The notes beneath the pieces are model-generated. The model did not search any database. It worked only from the letters and a program-made list of their open reading frames with translations, and had not been told where the DNA came from. Shown one piece after another: positions 8,076 through 16,624 of a stretch of DNA of 64,000 bases (positions are counted from its first letter, which is position 1; each line of letters opens with the position of its first letter). Location: contig CAAGMI010000060.1 of NCBI GenBank assembly GCA_900771005.1, positions 62,001 through 126,000 on the forward strand, read 5' to 3'. The position numbers were made by a program, and so were the translations under genes. The DNA is from Rikenellaceae bacterium (GTDB taxonomy: Bacteria; Bacteroidota; Bacteroidia; Bacteroidales; UBA932).

Positions 8076-8381
8076 TCAGACTTTAATCTCTACTTCAACA
8101 CCTGAAGGCAGCTCAAGTTTCATCAATGCATCAACTGTCTTGGCATTTGATTCATCGATGTCGAGGAGCCTGCGGTATGAATCGAGCTCGAACTGCTCAC
8201 GAGCCTTCTTGTTGACGAAGGTTGAGCGGTTTACTGTGAAAATCTTGGTGTTGGTAGGAAGTGGAATAGGTCCGTTAACCTTTGCACCTGTAGCCTTCAC
8301 AGTATCCACGATCTTAGCTGCTGACTTGTCAACAAGCATGTGATCGAAAGATTTGAGTTTAATTCTAATTTTTTGACTCAT
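8076..8381 (-). CDS. rpsJ: 30S ribosomal protein S10
   Basis: 101 residues, full length. It contains the S10 signature (GPIPLPTNTKIFTVNRS) and the usual ends (MSQKIRIKLKSFDH, VEVEIKV). S10 is part of the 30S head and, as NusE, also of antitermination complexes. It is the last gene of rpsL-rpsG-fusA-rpsJ, 22 bases after fusA. In most Bacteroidales the S10 ribosomal gene cluster (rplC onward) follows directly; here a tRNA and an unrelated esterase follow, so the cluster is split. Confidence 0.98.
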   Translation of the reverse strand: MSQKIRIKLKSFDHMLVDKSAAKIVDTVKATGAKVNGPIPLPTNTKIFTVNRSTFVNKKAREQFELDSYRRLLDIDESNAKTVDALMKLELPSGVEVEIKV

Positions 8382-8403
8382 ATCAAATTATTGTTAATAT
8401 CCC

Positions 8404-10521
8404 TTATTCATCATCAGCCTTCAACGTATAACCGCTCTTTTCAATGATGTCCTTAGCCATAGAGGCAGGGACTTCTGCATAGTGGTCAAACGTCATCGTG
8501 CTTGTAGCACGTCCTGATGACAAAGTTCTGAGTACTGTAACGTATCCGAACTGCTCTGCGAGCGGAACGAAAGCCTTGACTATACGGGCTCCGTTGGCTG
8601 TCGAATCCATCGCTACGATCTGTCCGCGGCGGCGGTTCAAGTCACCTACGATCTCTCCCATATAATCTTCCGGAGTGACTACCTCGAGACTCATGATAGG
8701 CTCGAGAAGCACCGGCTTGCACTTAGGGCAAGCGTGACGGAAGGCCATACGTGCAGCAATCTCAAATGAAAGCTGGTCAGAATCCACCGGATGGTATGAA
8801 CCATCAAGGAGGGTAACCTTGAGGGACTGGACTTCATATCCTGCAAGCACACCATTCGCCATGGCGGACTCAAATCCCTTCTGTACGCAAGGAACGTATT
8901 CCTTAGGCACGTTTCCTCCCTTGACCTGATTGTCGAACTGGAGACCAACAACTCCTTCGTCGGCAGGTCCGATCTGGACTATGATATCAGCGAATTTACC
9001 ACGACCACCGGTCTGTTTCTTGAAGACTTCACGATGCTCTATGATACCCGTAATAGCTTCCTTGTAATTTACCTGCGGTGCACCCTGATTGATCTCGACT
9101 CCGAATTCACGGCGAAGACGGTCAACAATGATATCGAGGTGAAGCTCACCCATACCGCTGATGACTGTCTGTCCTGTCTCCGCATCCGACTTTACCGTGA
9201 AGGTAGGATCCTCCTCAGAAAGTTTTGCAAGAGCGATGCCGAGCTTGTCGAGGTCAGCCTGAGTCTTAGGCTCTACGGCTATTCCGATAACCGGATCAGG
9301 GAATTCCATGGACTCGAGAGAGAACTTGCGGTCTTCTGCACAGATGGTATCACCTGTACGGAGATCCTTGAAACCCACTGCTGCGCAGATGTCTCCAGCC
9401 TCAACGAAATCGATAGGATTCTGATGATTTGAATGCATCTGATACAGACGGGCCACTCTCTCTTTCTTCCCGGAACGTGTATTCATAACATAAGAGCCGG
9501 AATCGAGATGCCCGGAATATGCCCTGATGTATGCAAGTCTTCCAACAAACGGATCTGTCGCAATCTTGAAGACAAGTCCGCAGAACGGAGCTGAAGCTGA
9601 AGGCTCGAGCTCAATGTCCTGGTTGTTGGCAAGGTTTGAAGCTTTTGTAGTGCCGATGTCAAGAGGAGAAGGGAGATAACGCATGACTGCATCGAGAAGG
9701 AACTGAACACCCTTGTTCTTGAAAGAAGATCCGCAGCACGCAGGAACTATCTGCATTGAAATCGCACCCTTGCGGAGAGCTGAGATAATCTCCTCTTCTG
9801 TAAGAGAATTAGGGTCTTCGAAGTACTTGTCCATAAGCACCTCGTCACACTCTGCAGCAGCCTCAACCAGCTTGTCTCTCCAGAATGCAACATCGTCCTG
9901 CATGTCTGCAGGTACTTCTCCGTATTCATAATTGACCAGCTCATCGCCGCCATTGTAATAAATGGCCTTGCGTGAAATAAGGTCAACTATGCCCTCGAAC
10001 TTTTCCTCCGCCCCGATAGGGAGGCAGATTGGAACAGCGGTGGCACCGAGCTTTGTCTTGATTTCCTCAACGCAAGCGAGGAAGTCGGCTCCGACACGGT
10101 CCATCTTGTTGACATAGGCAATCTTTGGAACGCCATACTTGTCCGCCTGTCTCCATACAGTCTCAGACTGAGGCTGCACTCTTCCGACAGCACAGAAAGT
10201 AGCGATCGTACCATCCAGCACACGAAGAGAACGCTCAACTTCGACGGTAAAATCCACGTGGCCCGGAGTATCTATCAGGTTGATCTGATAGGTTTCCCCT
10301 GCATAATGCCAGAATGCCGTGGTGGCGGCAGAAGTGATAGTGATACCCCTCTCCTGCTCCTGAACCATCCAGTCCATAGTGGCTGCACCCTCGTGAACCT
10401 CACCGATCTTGTGAGTCTTTCCGGTGTAGTAAAGTATACGCTCAGATGTTGTTGTCTTACCGGCATCGATGTGAGCCATGATGCCGATATTTCTTGTGAA
10501 CCTGAGATCTCTTTTAGTCAT
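8404..10521 (-). CDS. fusA: Elongation factor G
   Basis: 705 residues, the normal length. GTPase motifs are in place: AHIDAGKTT (G1), the RGITI effector segment, DTPGHVDF (G3) and NKMDRVGAD (G4). The domain IV/V sequences that end in SSGRATSTMTFDHY are complete. EF-G moves tRNA and mRNA through the ribosome in translocation and acts with RRF in recycling. It is in the str operon, 22 bases after rpsG. The EF-Tu gene is not adjacent. Since Bacteroidetes often carry a second, diverged EF-G, I note that this copy has the canonical motifs and sits in the canonical context. Confidence 0.98.
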   Translation of the reverse strand: MTKRDLRFTRNIGIMAHIDAGKTTTSERILYYTGKTHKIGEVHEGAATMDWMVQEQERGITITSAATTAFWHYAGETYQINLIDTPGHVDFTVEVERSLRVLDGTIATFCAVGRVQPQSETVWRQADKYGVPKIAYVNKMDRVGADFLACVEEIKTKLGATAVPICLPIGAEEKFEGIVDLISRKAIYYNGGDELVNYEYGEVPADMQDDVAFWRDKLVEAAAECDEVLMDKYFEDPNSLTEEEIISALRKGAISMQIVPACCGSSFKNKGVQFLLDAVMRYLPSPLDIGTTKASNLANNQDIELEPSASAPFCGLVFKIATDPFVGRLAYIRAYSGHLDSGSYVMNTRSGKKERVARLYQMHSNHQNPIDFVEAGDICAAVGFKDLRTGDTICAEDRKFSLESMEFPDPVIGIAVEPKTQADLDKLGIALAKLSEEDPTFTVKSDAETGQTVISGMGELHLDIIVDRLRREFGVEINQGAPQVNYKEAITGIIEHREVFKKQTGGRGKFADIIVQIGPADEGVVGLQFDNQVKGGNVPKEYVPCVQKGFESAMANGVLAGYEVQSLKVTLLDGSYHPVDSDQLSFEIAARMAFRHACPKCKPVLLEPIMSLEVVTPEDYMGEIVGDLNRRRGQIVAMDSTANGARIVKAFVPLAEQFGYVTVLRTLSSGRATSTMTFDHYAEVPASMAKDIIEKSGYTLKADDE

Positions 10522-10543
10522 CCTAACTAACCAAAACTAATAA

Positions 10544-11020
10544 CTAAAAGCGGAAGTGTGCAAATGCCTTGTTGGCCTCTGCCATTCTGTGCATATCCTC
10601 CTTACGCTTGAAGGCACCACCTTCATTGTTGTAAGCAGCGATGATCTCAGCACAAAGTTTCTCTGCCATTGAGCGGCCGGAACGCTTGCGGGCGAAGTTT
10701 ATCATATTCTTCATAGAAAGTGAAACCTTCCTCTCCGGACGCAACTCAGTAGGCACCTGGAAGTTAGCTCCACCGATACGACGTGACTTAACCTCAATCT
10801 GAGGAGTTACGTTCTCGAGAGCCTTCCTCCAAATATCTAGAGGAGCCTGATCAGAATCTTTCATCTTCTCGCCTACCAAATCAATGGCATCGTAAAAAAT
10901 AGAATACGCGATACTCTTCTTCCCCTGCAACATAAGATTGTTCACGAACTGTGTTACACTTGTGTCGTGAAACTTAGGATCAGGAAGTAGAATCCTTTTT
11001 CTAGGCTTAGCTTTTCTCAT
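10544..11020 (-). CDS. rpsG: 30S ribosomal protein S7
   Basis: 158 residues, full length. It starts MRKAKPRKRILLPDPKFHDT and contains the rRNA-binding segment GGANFQVPTELRPERK and the C-terminal helix. S7 starts assembly of the 30S head and contacts tRNA in the E site. It lies 35 bases after rpsL in the str operon and is probably co-transcribed from the promoter at 11477-11507. Confidence 0.98.
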   Translation of the reverse strand: MRKAKPRKRILLPDPKFHDTSVTQFVNNLMLQGKKSIAYSIFYDAIDLVGEKMKDSDQAPLDIWRKALENVTPQIEVKSRRIGGANFQVPTELRPERKVSLSMKNMINFARKRSGRSMAEKLCAEIIAAYNNEGGAFKRKEDMHRMAEANKAFAHFRF

Positions 11021-11055
11021 TGTTTGAAAAAATTAAAGTTAATAATCCTTCAGAC

Positions 11056-11427
11056 TTACTTTGGCCTCTTGGCACCATAGAGAGAACGGGACTGTGTCCT
11101 ACCCTCTACGCCAGCGGTATCCAAAGCTCCTCTAAGGATGTGGTAACGTACACCAGGGAGATCCTTTACACGACCGCCACGGACAAGCACGATTGAGTGC
11201 TCCTGGAGATTGTGACCCTCACCTGGGATGTAGGCATTGACCTCTTTAGTGTTTGTAAGACGTACACGGGCAACCTTACGCATAGCTGAGTTAGGTTTCT
11301 TAGGTGTGGTTGTGTACACACGCAAGCATACGCCACGCTTCTGAGGACAAGCATCCAACGCGCGAGACTTTGACTTGATTTCAATGACCTCGCGTCCTTT
11401 GCGAACCAATTGTTGAATTGTTGGCAT
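11056..11427 (-). CDS. rpsL: 30S ribosomal protein S12
   Basis: 123 residues, full length. S12 sits in the decoding centre. The two lysines whose changes give streptomycin resistance are present as wild type (Lys43 in TPKKPNSA and Lys88 in GRVKDLPG), so this gene predicts no ribosomal streptomycin resistance. It is the first gene of rpsL-rpsG-fusA-rpsJ. The leader is about 43 bases, and transcription should start within the terminator of the upstream lipoprotein gene. Confidence 0.98.
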   Translation of the reverse strand: MPTIQQLVRKGREVIEIKSKSRALDACPQKRGVCLRVYTTTPKKPNSAMRKVARVRLTNTKEVNAYIPGEGHNLQEHSIVLVRGGRVKDLPGVRYHILRGALDTAGVEGRTQSRSLYGAKRPK

Positions 11428-11449
11428 AAATGTTTGTAAATCTGTTGTT

Positions 11450-11475
11450 TAAAAAAGCCCCAAAAATTTGGGGCT
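11450..11475 (-). terminator. Terminator of the upstream lipoprotein gene, overlapping the rpsL start region
   Basis: On the minus strand AGCCCCAAA (11475-11467) pairs with TTTGGGGCT (11464-11456) and is followed by six T. The expected start site of rpsL transcription (near 11470) lies in the 5' arm, so the rpsL mRNA cannot form the full hairpin. Confidence 0.85.
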
Positions 11476-11476
11476 G

Positions 11477-11507
11477 CAAATATAGTGAAAATTTAGTTAT
11501 TAACAAA
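11477..11507 (-). promoter_or_regulatory. Promoter of the rpsL operon
   Basis: On the minus strand TTTG (11507-11504), 19 bases, TATATTTG (11484-11477). Both boxes match the Bacteroidetes consensus exactly with canonical spacing. Confidence 0.85.
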
Positions 11508-11522
11508 GTTATTAACAGTCCA

Positions 11523-13151
11523 TTAACGGAAGTTTGCAAACTCTATATCCTTGTCTGCACGCGCCTCAAGTGAAGGATCCTTCCTGAAAGCGGACTGAAG
11601 GTTAGTCCTGACCCCCTCGGAGTCACCCTTGCGGGCCGCAACGACTGCGCGCAGGTAATCAGCCTTGGCACACTTGCAGGACAACGCTTCTTCAGCTGCA
11701 TCTACATTGCCTGTCAACAGATTGGCAACGGCGGCATTGACGCCTTTGGAGATGGCGGCGGCAAGGACATAATCACCGCGGAGGATATCGATGGCAGCGA
11801 TGTTCGCCTTGGCGTCATCGGTATTCGATTTCTTGAAAAGATTGACTGCCTCGTCATATTTGCCATCCCTCATGGCGAGGACTCCCTTGAGATTGAGAGC
11901 GTCCGGATCGTTTGCGTCCACCCTGTTGAGATAAGATACGGCCGCATCCTTCTTTCCGTTGTTCAATGACAGGACTGCAAGGTCATAAAGAGCTTCCTGT
12001 GAATTGAAACGGTCTGCCACATACCTGTAGAGGATATCCTTGCGCCCTGCATCTTCAGTGATGGCAGCGACGTGGAGGATGCTGACCTCATCGAGATTGT
12101 TGAGATGCTCCTCTGAAAGTTTGCGGAGCTCTTCATCGGAATAGTTCTGATACTCTCCCGTAGTGATGAAACGGGCGCGGCGGAGCTCAGGGAACACCTT
12201 TGACTTAAGTTCGGTGAAGATCTGAGACATGTTGCGGATCTCGCTCTCGCGCACTGCAGGATCGCTGTACATTGAAAGAACACGGAGGATAAGGTCCTTG
12301 TCCTCGATGTTGGATGCAGCTACTGCCTCACGGAATCCGTCCCAGTCCTGACCTATACTCTTAATCTCTGTCTCGGTGATGTCCATTCCCTTCGCAATCT
12401 TCTCCCAAGCCTGCTCTGCGGAACCGGCACGCTTGTCGGAAAGTTTGGCATTGTAGCTCTCTCCTCCCTCAGGAGATGCGTAAGCGACGATCTGTGTCCC
12501 CGTAATGGTCACTCTTTCGTTTGACTTCATTTCGTCAAGAGCCTTCTGGAGGTCCTTTATAGACTGTGACTTGAGTTCCTTTGTCTTGACGTTCGCTGAA
12601 TTGACGTCATAAAGTATCTGTCCCTCCGTAGTCATCCTGATGACATCCTCATATCTGTCCGTCTTGAAGCTGTAGAATCCGTCCGTCTCGGCAAGCTGGC
12701 AGGTGACGTTTACGCCATCGGCCACCTTGATTGCAGGGATCTCCACTTCCTGGGACTTGTAGCGGGCGACGCTTCTGAGCTCGAGCACGGACTTCTCCAT
12801 TCCTTCCTTGAAAGCGAAGACTATCCTCTCTGTAACCTTTCCTCCGTCAGGAGAGATGACTTTATTGTTTTCCTTTACCTTCGATCCCTGATATGTGAAT
12901 GAACCTATCTCCTGCTGGCCACCCTCATACACAAGCACTGGAGTCACGACCAGCGTAGCCTTAGGATTGAAATAATTCTCCGGATAAGTGACGGTGATCG
13001 TTGCCGGCACCTGTCCCGCAACAAGGGCAAGGACTTCAGGGGTACAGTCGACGGTGATGCCGTCCGTATTCTTCATTTTCTCCAAATTTGAGCAGGCTGA
13101 CATGGCAACAACCACTCCTGCTACAGCCAGATAACTGAAAATCTTTTTCAT
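11523..13151 (-). CDS. Envelope lipoprotein with OmpA-like and TPR-like regions
   Basis: 542 residues. The signal peptide ends in the lipobox AMSAC (Cys20). Residues 30-150 are beta-rich. Residues 165-260 resemble a circularly written OmpA/MotB peptidoglycan-binding fold (ILYDVNSANVKTKELKS, ITGTQIVAYASPEGG, NAKLSDKRAGSA). Residues 340-540 are helical repeats of TPR type (EALYDLAVLSLNNGKKDAAVSYL, DALNLKGVLAMRDGKYDEAV). This combination is a conserved Bacteroidales lipoprotein often annotated only as hypothetical or OmpA family. A role in anchoring the outer membrane to peptidoglycan or in scaffolding is inference. It is divergent from the sigma-54 activator operon at 13244. Confidence 0.75.
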   Translation of the reverse strand: MKKIFSYLAVAGVVVAMSACSNLEKMKNTDGITVDCTPEVLALVAGQVPATITVTYPENYFNPKATLVVTPVLVYEGGQQEIGSFTYQGSKVKENNKVISPDGGKVTERIVFAFKEGMEKSVLELRSVARYKSQEVEIPAIKVADGVNVTCQLAETDGFYSFKTDRYEDVIRMTTEGQILYDVNSANVKTKELKSQSIKDLQKALDEMKSNERVTITGTQIVAYASPEGGESYNAKLSDKRAGSAEQAWEKIAKGMDITETEIKSIGQDWDGFREAVAASNIEDKDLILRVLSMYSDPAVRESEIRNMSQIFTELKSKVFPELRRARFITTGEYQNYSDEELRKLSEEHLNNLDEVSILHVAAITEDAGRKDILYRYVADRFNSQEALYDLAVLSLNNGKKDAAVSYLNRVDANDPDALNLKGVLAMRDGKYDEAVNLFKKSNTDDAKANIAAIDILRGDYVLAAAISKGVNAAVANLLTGNVDAAEEALSCKCAKADYLRAVVAARKGDSEGVRTNLQSAFRKDPSLEARADKDIEFANFR

Positions 13152-13228
13152 ATCGTTATAAATTTATTGATTCACGACGGGACTCCTCTCAAAAAGGAGG
13201 CCAACAGACAAAGATAAAGAAAATTCGT

Positions 13229-13236
13229 TAACTTTG
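13229..13236 (+). promoter_or_regulatory. -7 element of the sigma-54 activator-lptE-secG operon
   Basis: TAACTTTG, an exact TAnnTTTG match, ends seven bases before the ATG at 13244. Transcription would start at or next to the A of the start codon, giving a leaderless mRNA. The -33 box is not recognisable. Confidence 0.6.
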
Positions 13237-13243
13237 TGCCAGT

Positions 13244-14395
13244 ATGGATATCCAGGAAAACCAGAGACTGAAGAACAAATACGACATCATCGGAAATGAC
13301 GCCGCACTCAACCGTGCGCTCGAAATCGCATTGACTGTCGCTCCGAGAGACCTGACCGTACTCATCACCGGGGAGAGCGGTGTCGGCAAGGAAGTCATTC
13401 CCCGCATAATCCACCAGAACAGCCCGCGCAAAAATGGCAAGTATTTGGCCATCAACTGCGGAGGCCTGCCTGAAGGTACCATCAATTCGGAATTGTTCGG
13501 ACACGAAAAAGGTTCGTTCACCGGAGCCACCGAAAACCGCAAAGGCTATTTCGAGGAAGCCAACGGCGGCACTCTGTTCCTGGATGAGGTGGGGGAGTTG
13601 CCCGCATCCACCCAGGCCATGCTTCTCAGGGTTCTGGAATCCGGTGAATATATGAAAGTAGGCTCTTCCAAGGTTGAGAAAACCGATGTCAGAGTCGTGG
13701 CCGCAACCAACGTGAATCTGCCTTACGCAGTAGCACAGGGCAAATTCAGGGAAGACCTTTACTACCGGCTCAACACCATTCAGATCAAGATGCCTTCTCT
13801 CCGGGAAAGGAAAGAGGACATATATCTCCTCTGGAGAAAATTCACTTCGGATTTTTCAGAGAAATACAATCTCTGCAAGATTTCACTGAGTCTGGATGCC
13901 ATATCCCTGCTGACGTCCTACCGTTGGCCGGGGAATATCCGCCAGCTCAAGAATGTCGCAGAGACCGTCACTTCCCTCGAGTCAGTCCCTGTCACTCCGG
14001 GAGCCGAGAGGATAGAATTGAATGCACAGAGCCTTGCGAAGTATATTCCGGATGAGAAGGATGATATGATCCCGGCCACGACATCATTTGCGGGGCAGGG
14101 AATGAGCGATTCCGACAAGCAGATGATAGTCAAGGCTATTCTCGATCTCAAGCAGGAAGTCGATGACCTCCGCAAGCAGGTGGAGGGAGGAGTTGTAGCG
14201 GCAGTGCCGGCCACCCCGAGGATAGTCGAGACCACAAGAGCGGACTCCGAGGATTTCTCCATCAAAAAAGCCAATGACGACCTGATAGAGAAAGCCCTTG
14301 CAAAACACGGCGGGAAAGTAAAGCTCGCCGCCGAGGAATTGGGCATCTCCGAGAGGACGATATACCGCAAACTTGCCGAAAGAAAAACCAGATGA
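13244..14395 (+). CDS. Sigma-54-dependent transcriptional activator, no sensor domain
   Basis: 383 residues. The AAA+ domain starts almost at residue 1. Walker A is GESGVGKE (43-50), the sigma-54 contact loop is GSFTGA (90-95, Ser in place of the common Ala), and Walker B is LFLDE (111-115). The C-terminus carries a Fis-type HTH (VKLAAEELGISERTIYRKL). Like PspF it has no response-regulator or GAF domain, so its activity must be set by a partner or by level. It is the first gene of a tight operon with lptE (4-base overlap), a TPR protein and secG, an order I recognise from other Bacteroidales. That context suggests a link to envelope biogenesis, but the target promoters are unknown. Confidence 0.92.
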   Translation: MDIQENQRLKNKYDIIGNDAALNRALEIALTVAPRDLTVLITGESGVGKEVIPRIIHQNSPRKNGKYLAINCGGLPEGTINSELFGHEKGSFTGATENRKGYFEEANGGTLFLDEVGELPASTQAMLLRVLESGEYMKVGSSKVEKTDVRVVAATNVNLPYAVAQGKFREDLYYRLNTIQIKMPSLRERKEDIYLLWRKFTSDFSEKYNLCKISLSLDAISLLTSYRWPGNIRQLKNVAETVTSLESVPVTPGAERIELNAQSLAKYIPDEKDDMIPATTSFAGQGMSDSDKQMIVKAILDLKQEVDDLRKQVEGGVVAAVPATPRIVETTRADSEDFSIKKANDDLIEKALAKHGGKVKLAAEELGISERTIYRKLAERKTR

Positions 14396-14892
14396 AAAGA
14401 ATCCTGATCATAATTACTGCAGCAGTCTGCCTGAGTTCCTGCGGAATCTATTCCTTTTCCGGCACGTCAATCCAGCCGGATGTGCAGACCATTACGATAA
14501 ACTTTATCGAATACAAGGCACAGAGGGTCAATCCTTCTCTCAGCAATGACCTCACGGAAGCCCTGAAAGAACGGTTCAGGAAAATGACCCGCCTTGAGCA
14601 GGTCGAAATGGACGGTGATATGGAAATAACCGGATCCATCGTCGGATATGACGTTGCGGCAAGTTCCGTGACGGCAAATGAAATCGCCGCCAGCAACAGA
14701 CTCACCGTCACCGTCTCCCTGTCATTTCAGGACAGAAAATATCCTGAAGAGGACTTCGAGAACAAGTCATTCTCGGCTTATTCCGAGTACAACTCGGAGA
14801 ATTCACTCGATGCTGTCGAATCCTCTCTCTGCCAGGAGATTGTGGATAAACTTGTGGAAGACATATTCAACGCCTGCGTAGCACAATGGTAG
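14392..14892 (+). CDS. lptE: LptE-type lipopolysaccharide-assembly lipoprotein
   Basis: 166 residues. The lipobox is LSSC (Cys17), then GIYSFSGTSI, the conserved start of the Bacteroidetes LptE family. The body shows the two-helix/beta-sheet pattern of LptE (PSLSNDLTEALKERFRKMTRL). LptE plugs the LptD barrel and helps place LPS in the outer leaflet. The start codon overlaps the stop of the sigma-54 activator (ATGA), and the 3' end overlaps the next gene by seven bases, so translation is probably coupled through all three. No lptD is in the window. Confidence 0.88.
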   Translation: MKRILIIITAAVCLSSCGIYSFSGTSIQPDVQTITINFIEYKAQRVNPSLSNDLTEALKERFRKMTRLEQVEMDGDMEITGSIVGYDVAASSVTANEIAASNRLTVTVSLSFQDRKYPEEDFENKSFSAYSEYNSENSLDAVESSLCQEIVDKLVEDIFNACVAQW

Positions 14893-15443
14893 AGCCCATC
14901 AAAATAAACAGCCTCAATCTTGAAGAGTTGATGGGTGTCATCAACACTTATCCCTGGTACGGTGCAGCCAGAAAGGAACTCTGCATCAGGATGGCAGCCA
15001 GGGGAGCCTGCAGCGAGACCCAATATGCCGACGCGGCTTTGTATATCGGGTCGCGCAAGATACTGTCGGATATTGCGCGCAAAGGAGTCGTAAACGATTA
15101 TTCCGACAATACCGTGGGCGATATGGTCAGAGAGTCCTCTGAAAAGAAGATTGTTGTCATCGGAGGAGACTATTTCTCGCAGACTCAATACAACGAAGTC
15201 AGAAAATCCGACGACGGCATATTCTCAAGCTTCGCATCCAGGGAAGCGGATGCAGATTTGGGAACGATAGAACTGGAAGAGGGCGACCTCGGTGATTTCT
15301 ACACTGAAACTCTGGCCCGGATATATGTCGAGCAGGAATATTATGACAAGGCTAAGGAGATTTATTCGAAACTAAGTTTGCGATATCCGGAAAAAAGTGT
15401 TTACTTTGCAGCCCTTATAGAAAAATTGGATAATAATAAATAG
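14886..15443 (+). CDS. Conserved Bacteroidales protein with C-terminal TPR
   Basis: 185 residues with no signal peptide or membrane segment. The N-terminal 60 residues are helical (LEELMGVINTYPWYGAARKEL), the middle is acidic and probably disordered (GTIELEEGDLGD), and the last 40 residues form a tetratricopeptide hairpin (TLARIYVEQEYYDKAKEIYSK). I recognise it only as the gene that regularly stands between lptE and secG. Its function is unknown; a cytoplasmic adaptor for Sec or Lpt assembly is a guess from position. Confidence 0.75.
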   Translation: MVEPIKINSLNLEELMGVINTYPWYGAARKELCIRMAARGACSETQYADAALYIGSRKILSDIARKGVVNDYSDNTVGDMVRESSEKKIVVIGGDYFSQTQYNEVRKSDDGIFSSFASREADADLGTIELEEGDLGDFYTETLARIYVEQEYYDKAKEIYSKLSLRYPEKSVYFAALIEKLDNNK

Positions 15444-15449
15444 CAGAAT

Positions 15450-15815
15450 ATGAACGCAGTATTTACCATTTTGACCGTTCTCGTCATTATCGCAGCCATC
15501 CTTCTCGTGATCGTTGTGCTGCTTCAGAATGGCAAGGGAGAAGGTATGGCCAGCAATTTCGTTGCAGGAAACCAGACTTTCGGCGTACGCCAGACAGCTG
15601 ATATCCTCGAGAAGATTACCTGGGGCCTTGTAGCCTTCATCCTCGTAGTATCCATCGTCGCTTCCTTCACTACCGGGACCAACGGTACTGGCATCGATGT
15701 GACAAACAAGATTGAAAACGCAGCTGCAACAGAGCAGCCTGCTTTCCCTACCGCTCCTATCCAGCAGGAGGCTCCTTCAACAGAGGCACCTGCAACGGAA
15801 GTTCCTGCCGAGTAA
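15450..15815 (+). CDS. secG: Preprotein translocase subunit SecG
   Basis: 121 residues. It has two membrane segments (VFTILTVLVIIAAILLVIVV and the stretch around WGLVAFILVVSIVASF) separated by the conserved SecG loop (LLQNGKGEGMASNF). A low-complexity Ala/Pro/Glu/Thr tail follows, as is common in Bacteroidetes. SecG supports SecYE during SecA-driven export. It is the last gene of the operon, six bases after the TPR gene, and is followed by a strong terminator. Confidence 0.95.
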   Translation: MNAVFTILTVLVIIAAILLVIVVLLQNGKGEGMASNFVAGNQTFGVRQTADILEKITWGLVAFILVVSIVASFTTGTNGTGIDVTNKIENAAATEQPAFPTAPIQQEAPSTEAPATEVPAE

Positions 15816-15848
15816 TCAGCGGAACCGGGCATAGTCGGAAATACAGTG

Positions 15849-15881
15849 AAGAGGTCGACTAAAAAGGGTCGGCCTCTTTTT
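15849..15881 (+). terminator. Terminator of the lptE-secG operon
   Basis: AAGAGGTCGAC pairs with GTCGGCCTCTT (one G-T wobble) around an 8-base loop and runs into TTTTT. Confidence 0.9.
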
Positions 15882-15930
15882 GTATCTTTGTCAATCAGAA
15901 GAATAAATGTTTCCCGCGGATGATGACAAA

Positions 15931-15963
15931 CAAAAAAGAGAGGCGCTGCAAGCGTCTCTCTTT
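15931..15963 (-). terminator. Terminator of tRNA-Gly
   Basis: On the minus strand AAAGAGAGACGC pairs with GCGCCTCTCTTT around a 5-base loop and is followed by T residues. It begins two bases past the tRNA. Confidence 0.88.
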
Positions 15964-15965
15964 GG

Positions 15966-16038
15966 AGCGGAAAACGGGGCTCGGACCCGCGACCTCAACC
16001 TTGGCAAGGTTGCGCTCTACCAACTGAGCTATTTCCGC
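15966..16038 (-). tRNA. tRNA-Gly (GCC)
   Basis: The 73-base cloverleaf has acceptor GCGGAAA/TTTCCGC with discriminator T, D-arm GCTC..GAGC, anticodon loop TTGCCAA and T-loop GTCCGAG. CCA is not encoded. An apparent ORF on the opposite strand is a by-product of this tRNA. Confidence 0.96.
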
Positions 16039-16126
16039 AATGGGACTGCAAATATAGAGAGAAAAATCATTTCTCCAAAATTTTTGCTTCATTTTTGGAA
16101 AGGAGTGGAATAATATCCAGTTATTT

Positions 16127-16624
16127 ATGATTCACAGAGCTACAACAGACGATATCCCCGCCATCCGTTCCATGGCGGAAACGGTTTTCCGACAGACTTA
16201 TGCGGAAATCCTCTCCCCGGAGCAAATGGAATACATGATGGATATGATGTACTCCGAAAGAAGCCTCAAGGACCAGATGGATTCCGGAGTCACCTTCTTC
16301 CTGGCCGGTGGAGACAAGGGCTATGCTTCGTACAGATATTGTGGCAGGGATGATGACGGACACGAACTCTTTCACCTGGAAAAGCTCTACGTGATGCCTT
16401 CCGAACAGAAGACCGGACTTGGCAGGCGTCTTTTCGACACAGTGGTGGAAGAAATACGCAAAGTGTCCAAGGGTCATCCCAGAATAGAACTCAACGTCAA
16501 CCGTTTCAATCCCGCCGTATCATTCTACGAGCATATCGGGATGCACAAGGACCGGCAGGGAGATTTCCCGATAGGAAACGGCTTCTATATGAATGACTAT
16601 ATAATGGTCATCGACCTTTGCTGA
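16127..16624 (+). CDS. GNAT-family N-acetyltransferase
   Basis: 165 residues. Motif A with the acetyl-CoA pyrophosphate loop is EQKTGLGRRLF (the Q/R-x-x-G-x-G pattern), preceded by the typical strand HLEKLYVMP, and motif B is NRFNPAVSFYEHIGM. The substrate cannot be read from sequence. The family includes enzymes for ribosomal proteins, small amines and peptides. It lies 54 bases before clpB and might be co-transcribed with it. The ATG at 16127 is the only one that leaves the N-terminal beta strand (MIHRATTDDIPAI) whole. Confidence 0.9.
   Translation: MIHRATTDDIPAIRSMAETVFRQTYAEILSPEQMEYMMDMMYSERSLKDQMDSGVTFFLAGGDKGYASYRYCGRDDDGHELFHLEKLYVMPSEQKTGLGRRLFDTVVEEIRKVSKGHPRIELNVNRFNPAVSFYEHIGMHKDRQGDFPIGNGFYMNDYIMVIDLC

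Noticed and set aside
15907..16113. Open frame opposite tRNA-Gly, with a TATCTTTG box at 15883-15890 before it
   Set aside because: The frame runs through the tRNA complement and its terminator, has no family resemblance, and the box has no -33 partner. It is a by-product of the tRNA sequence.
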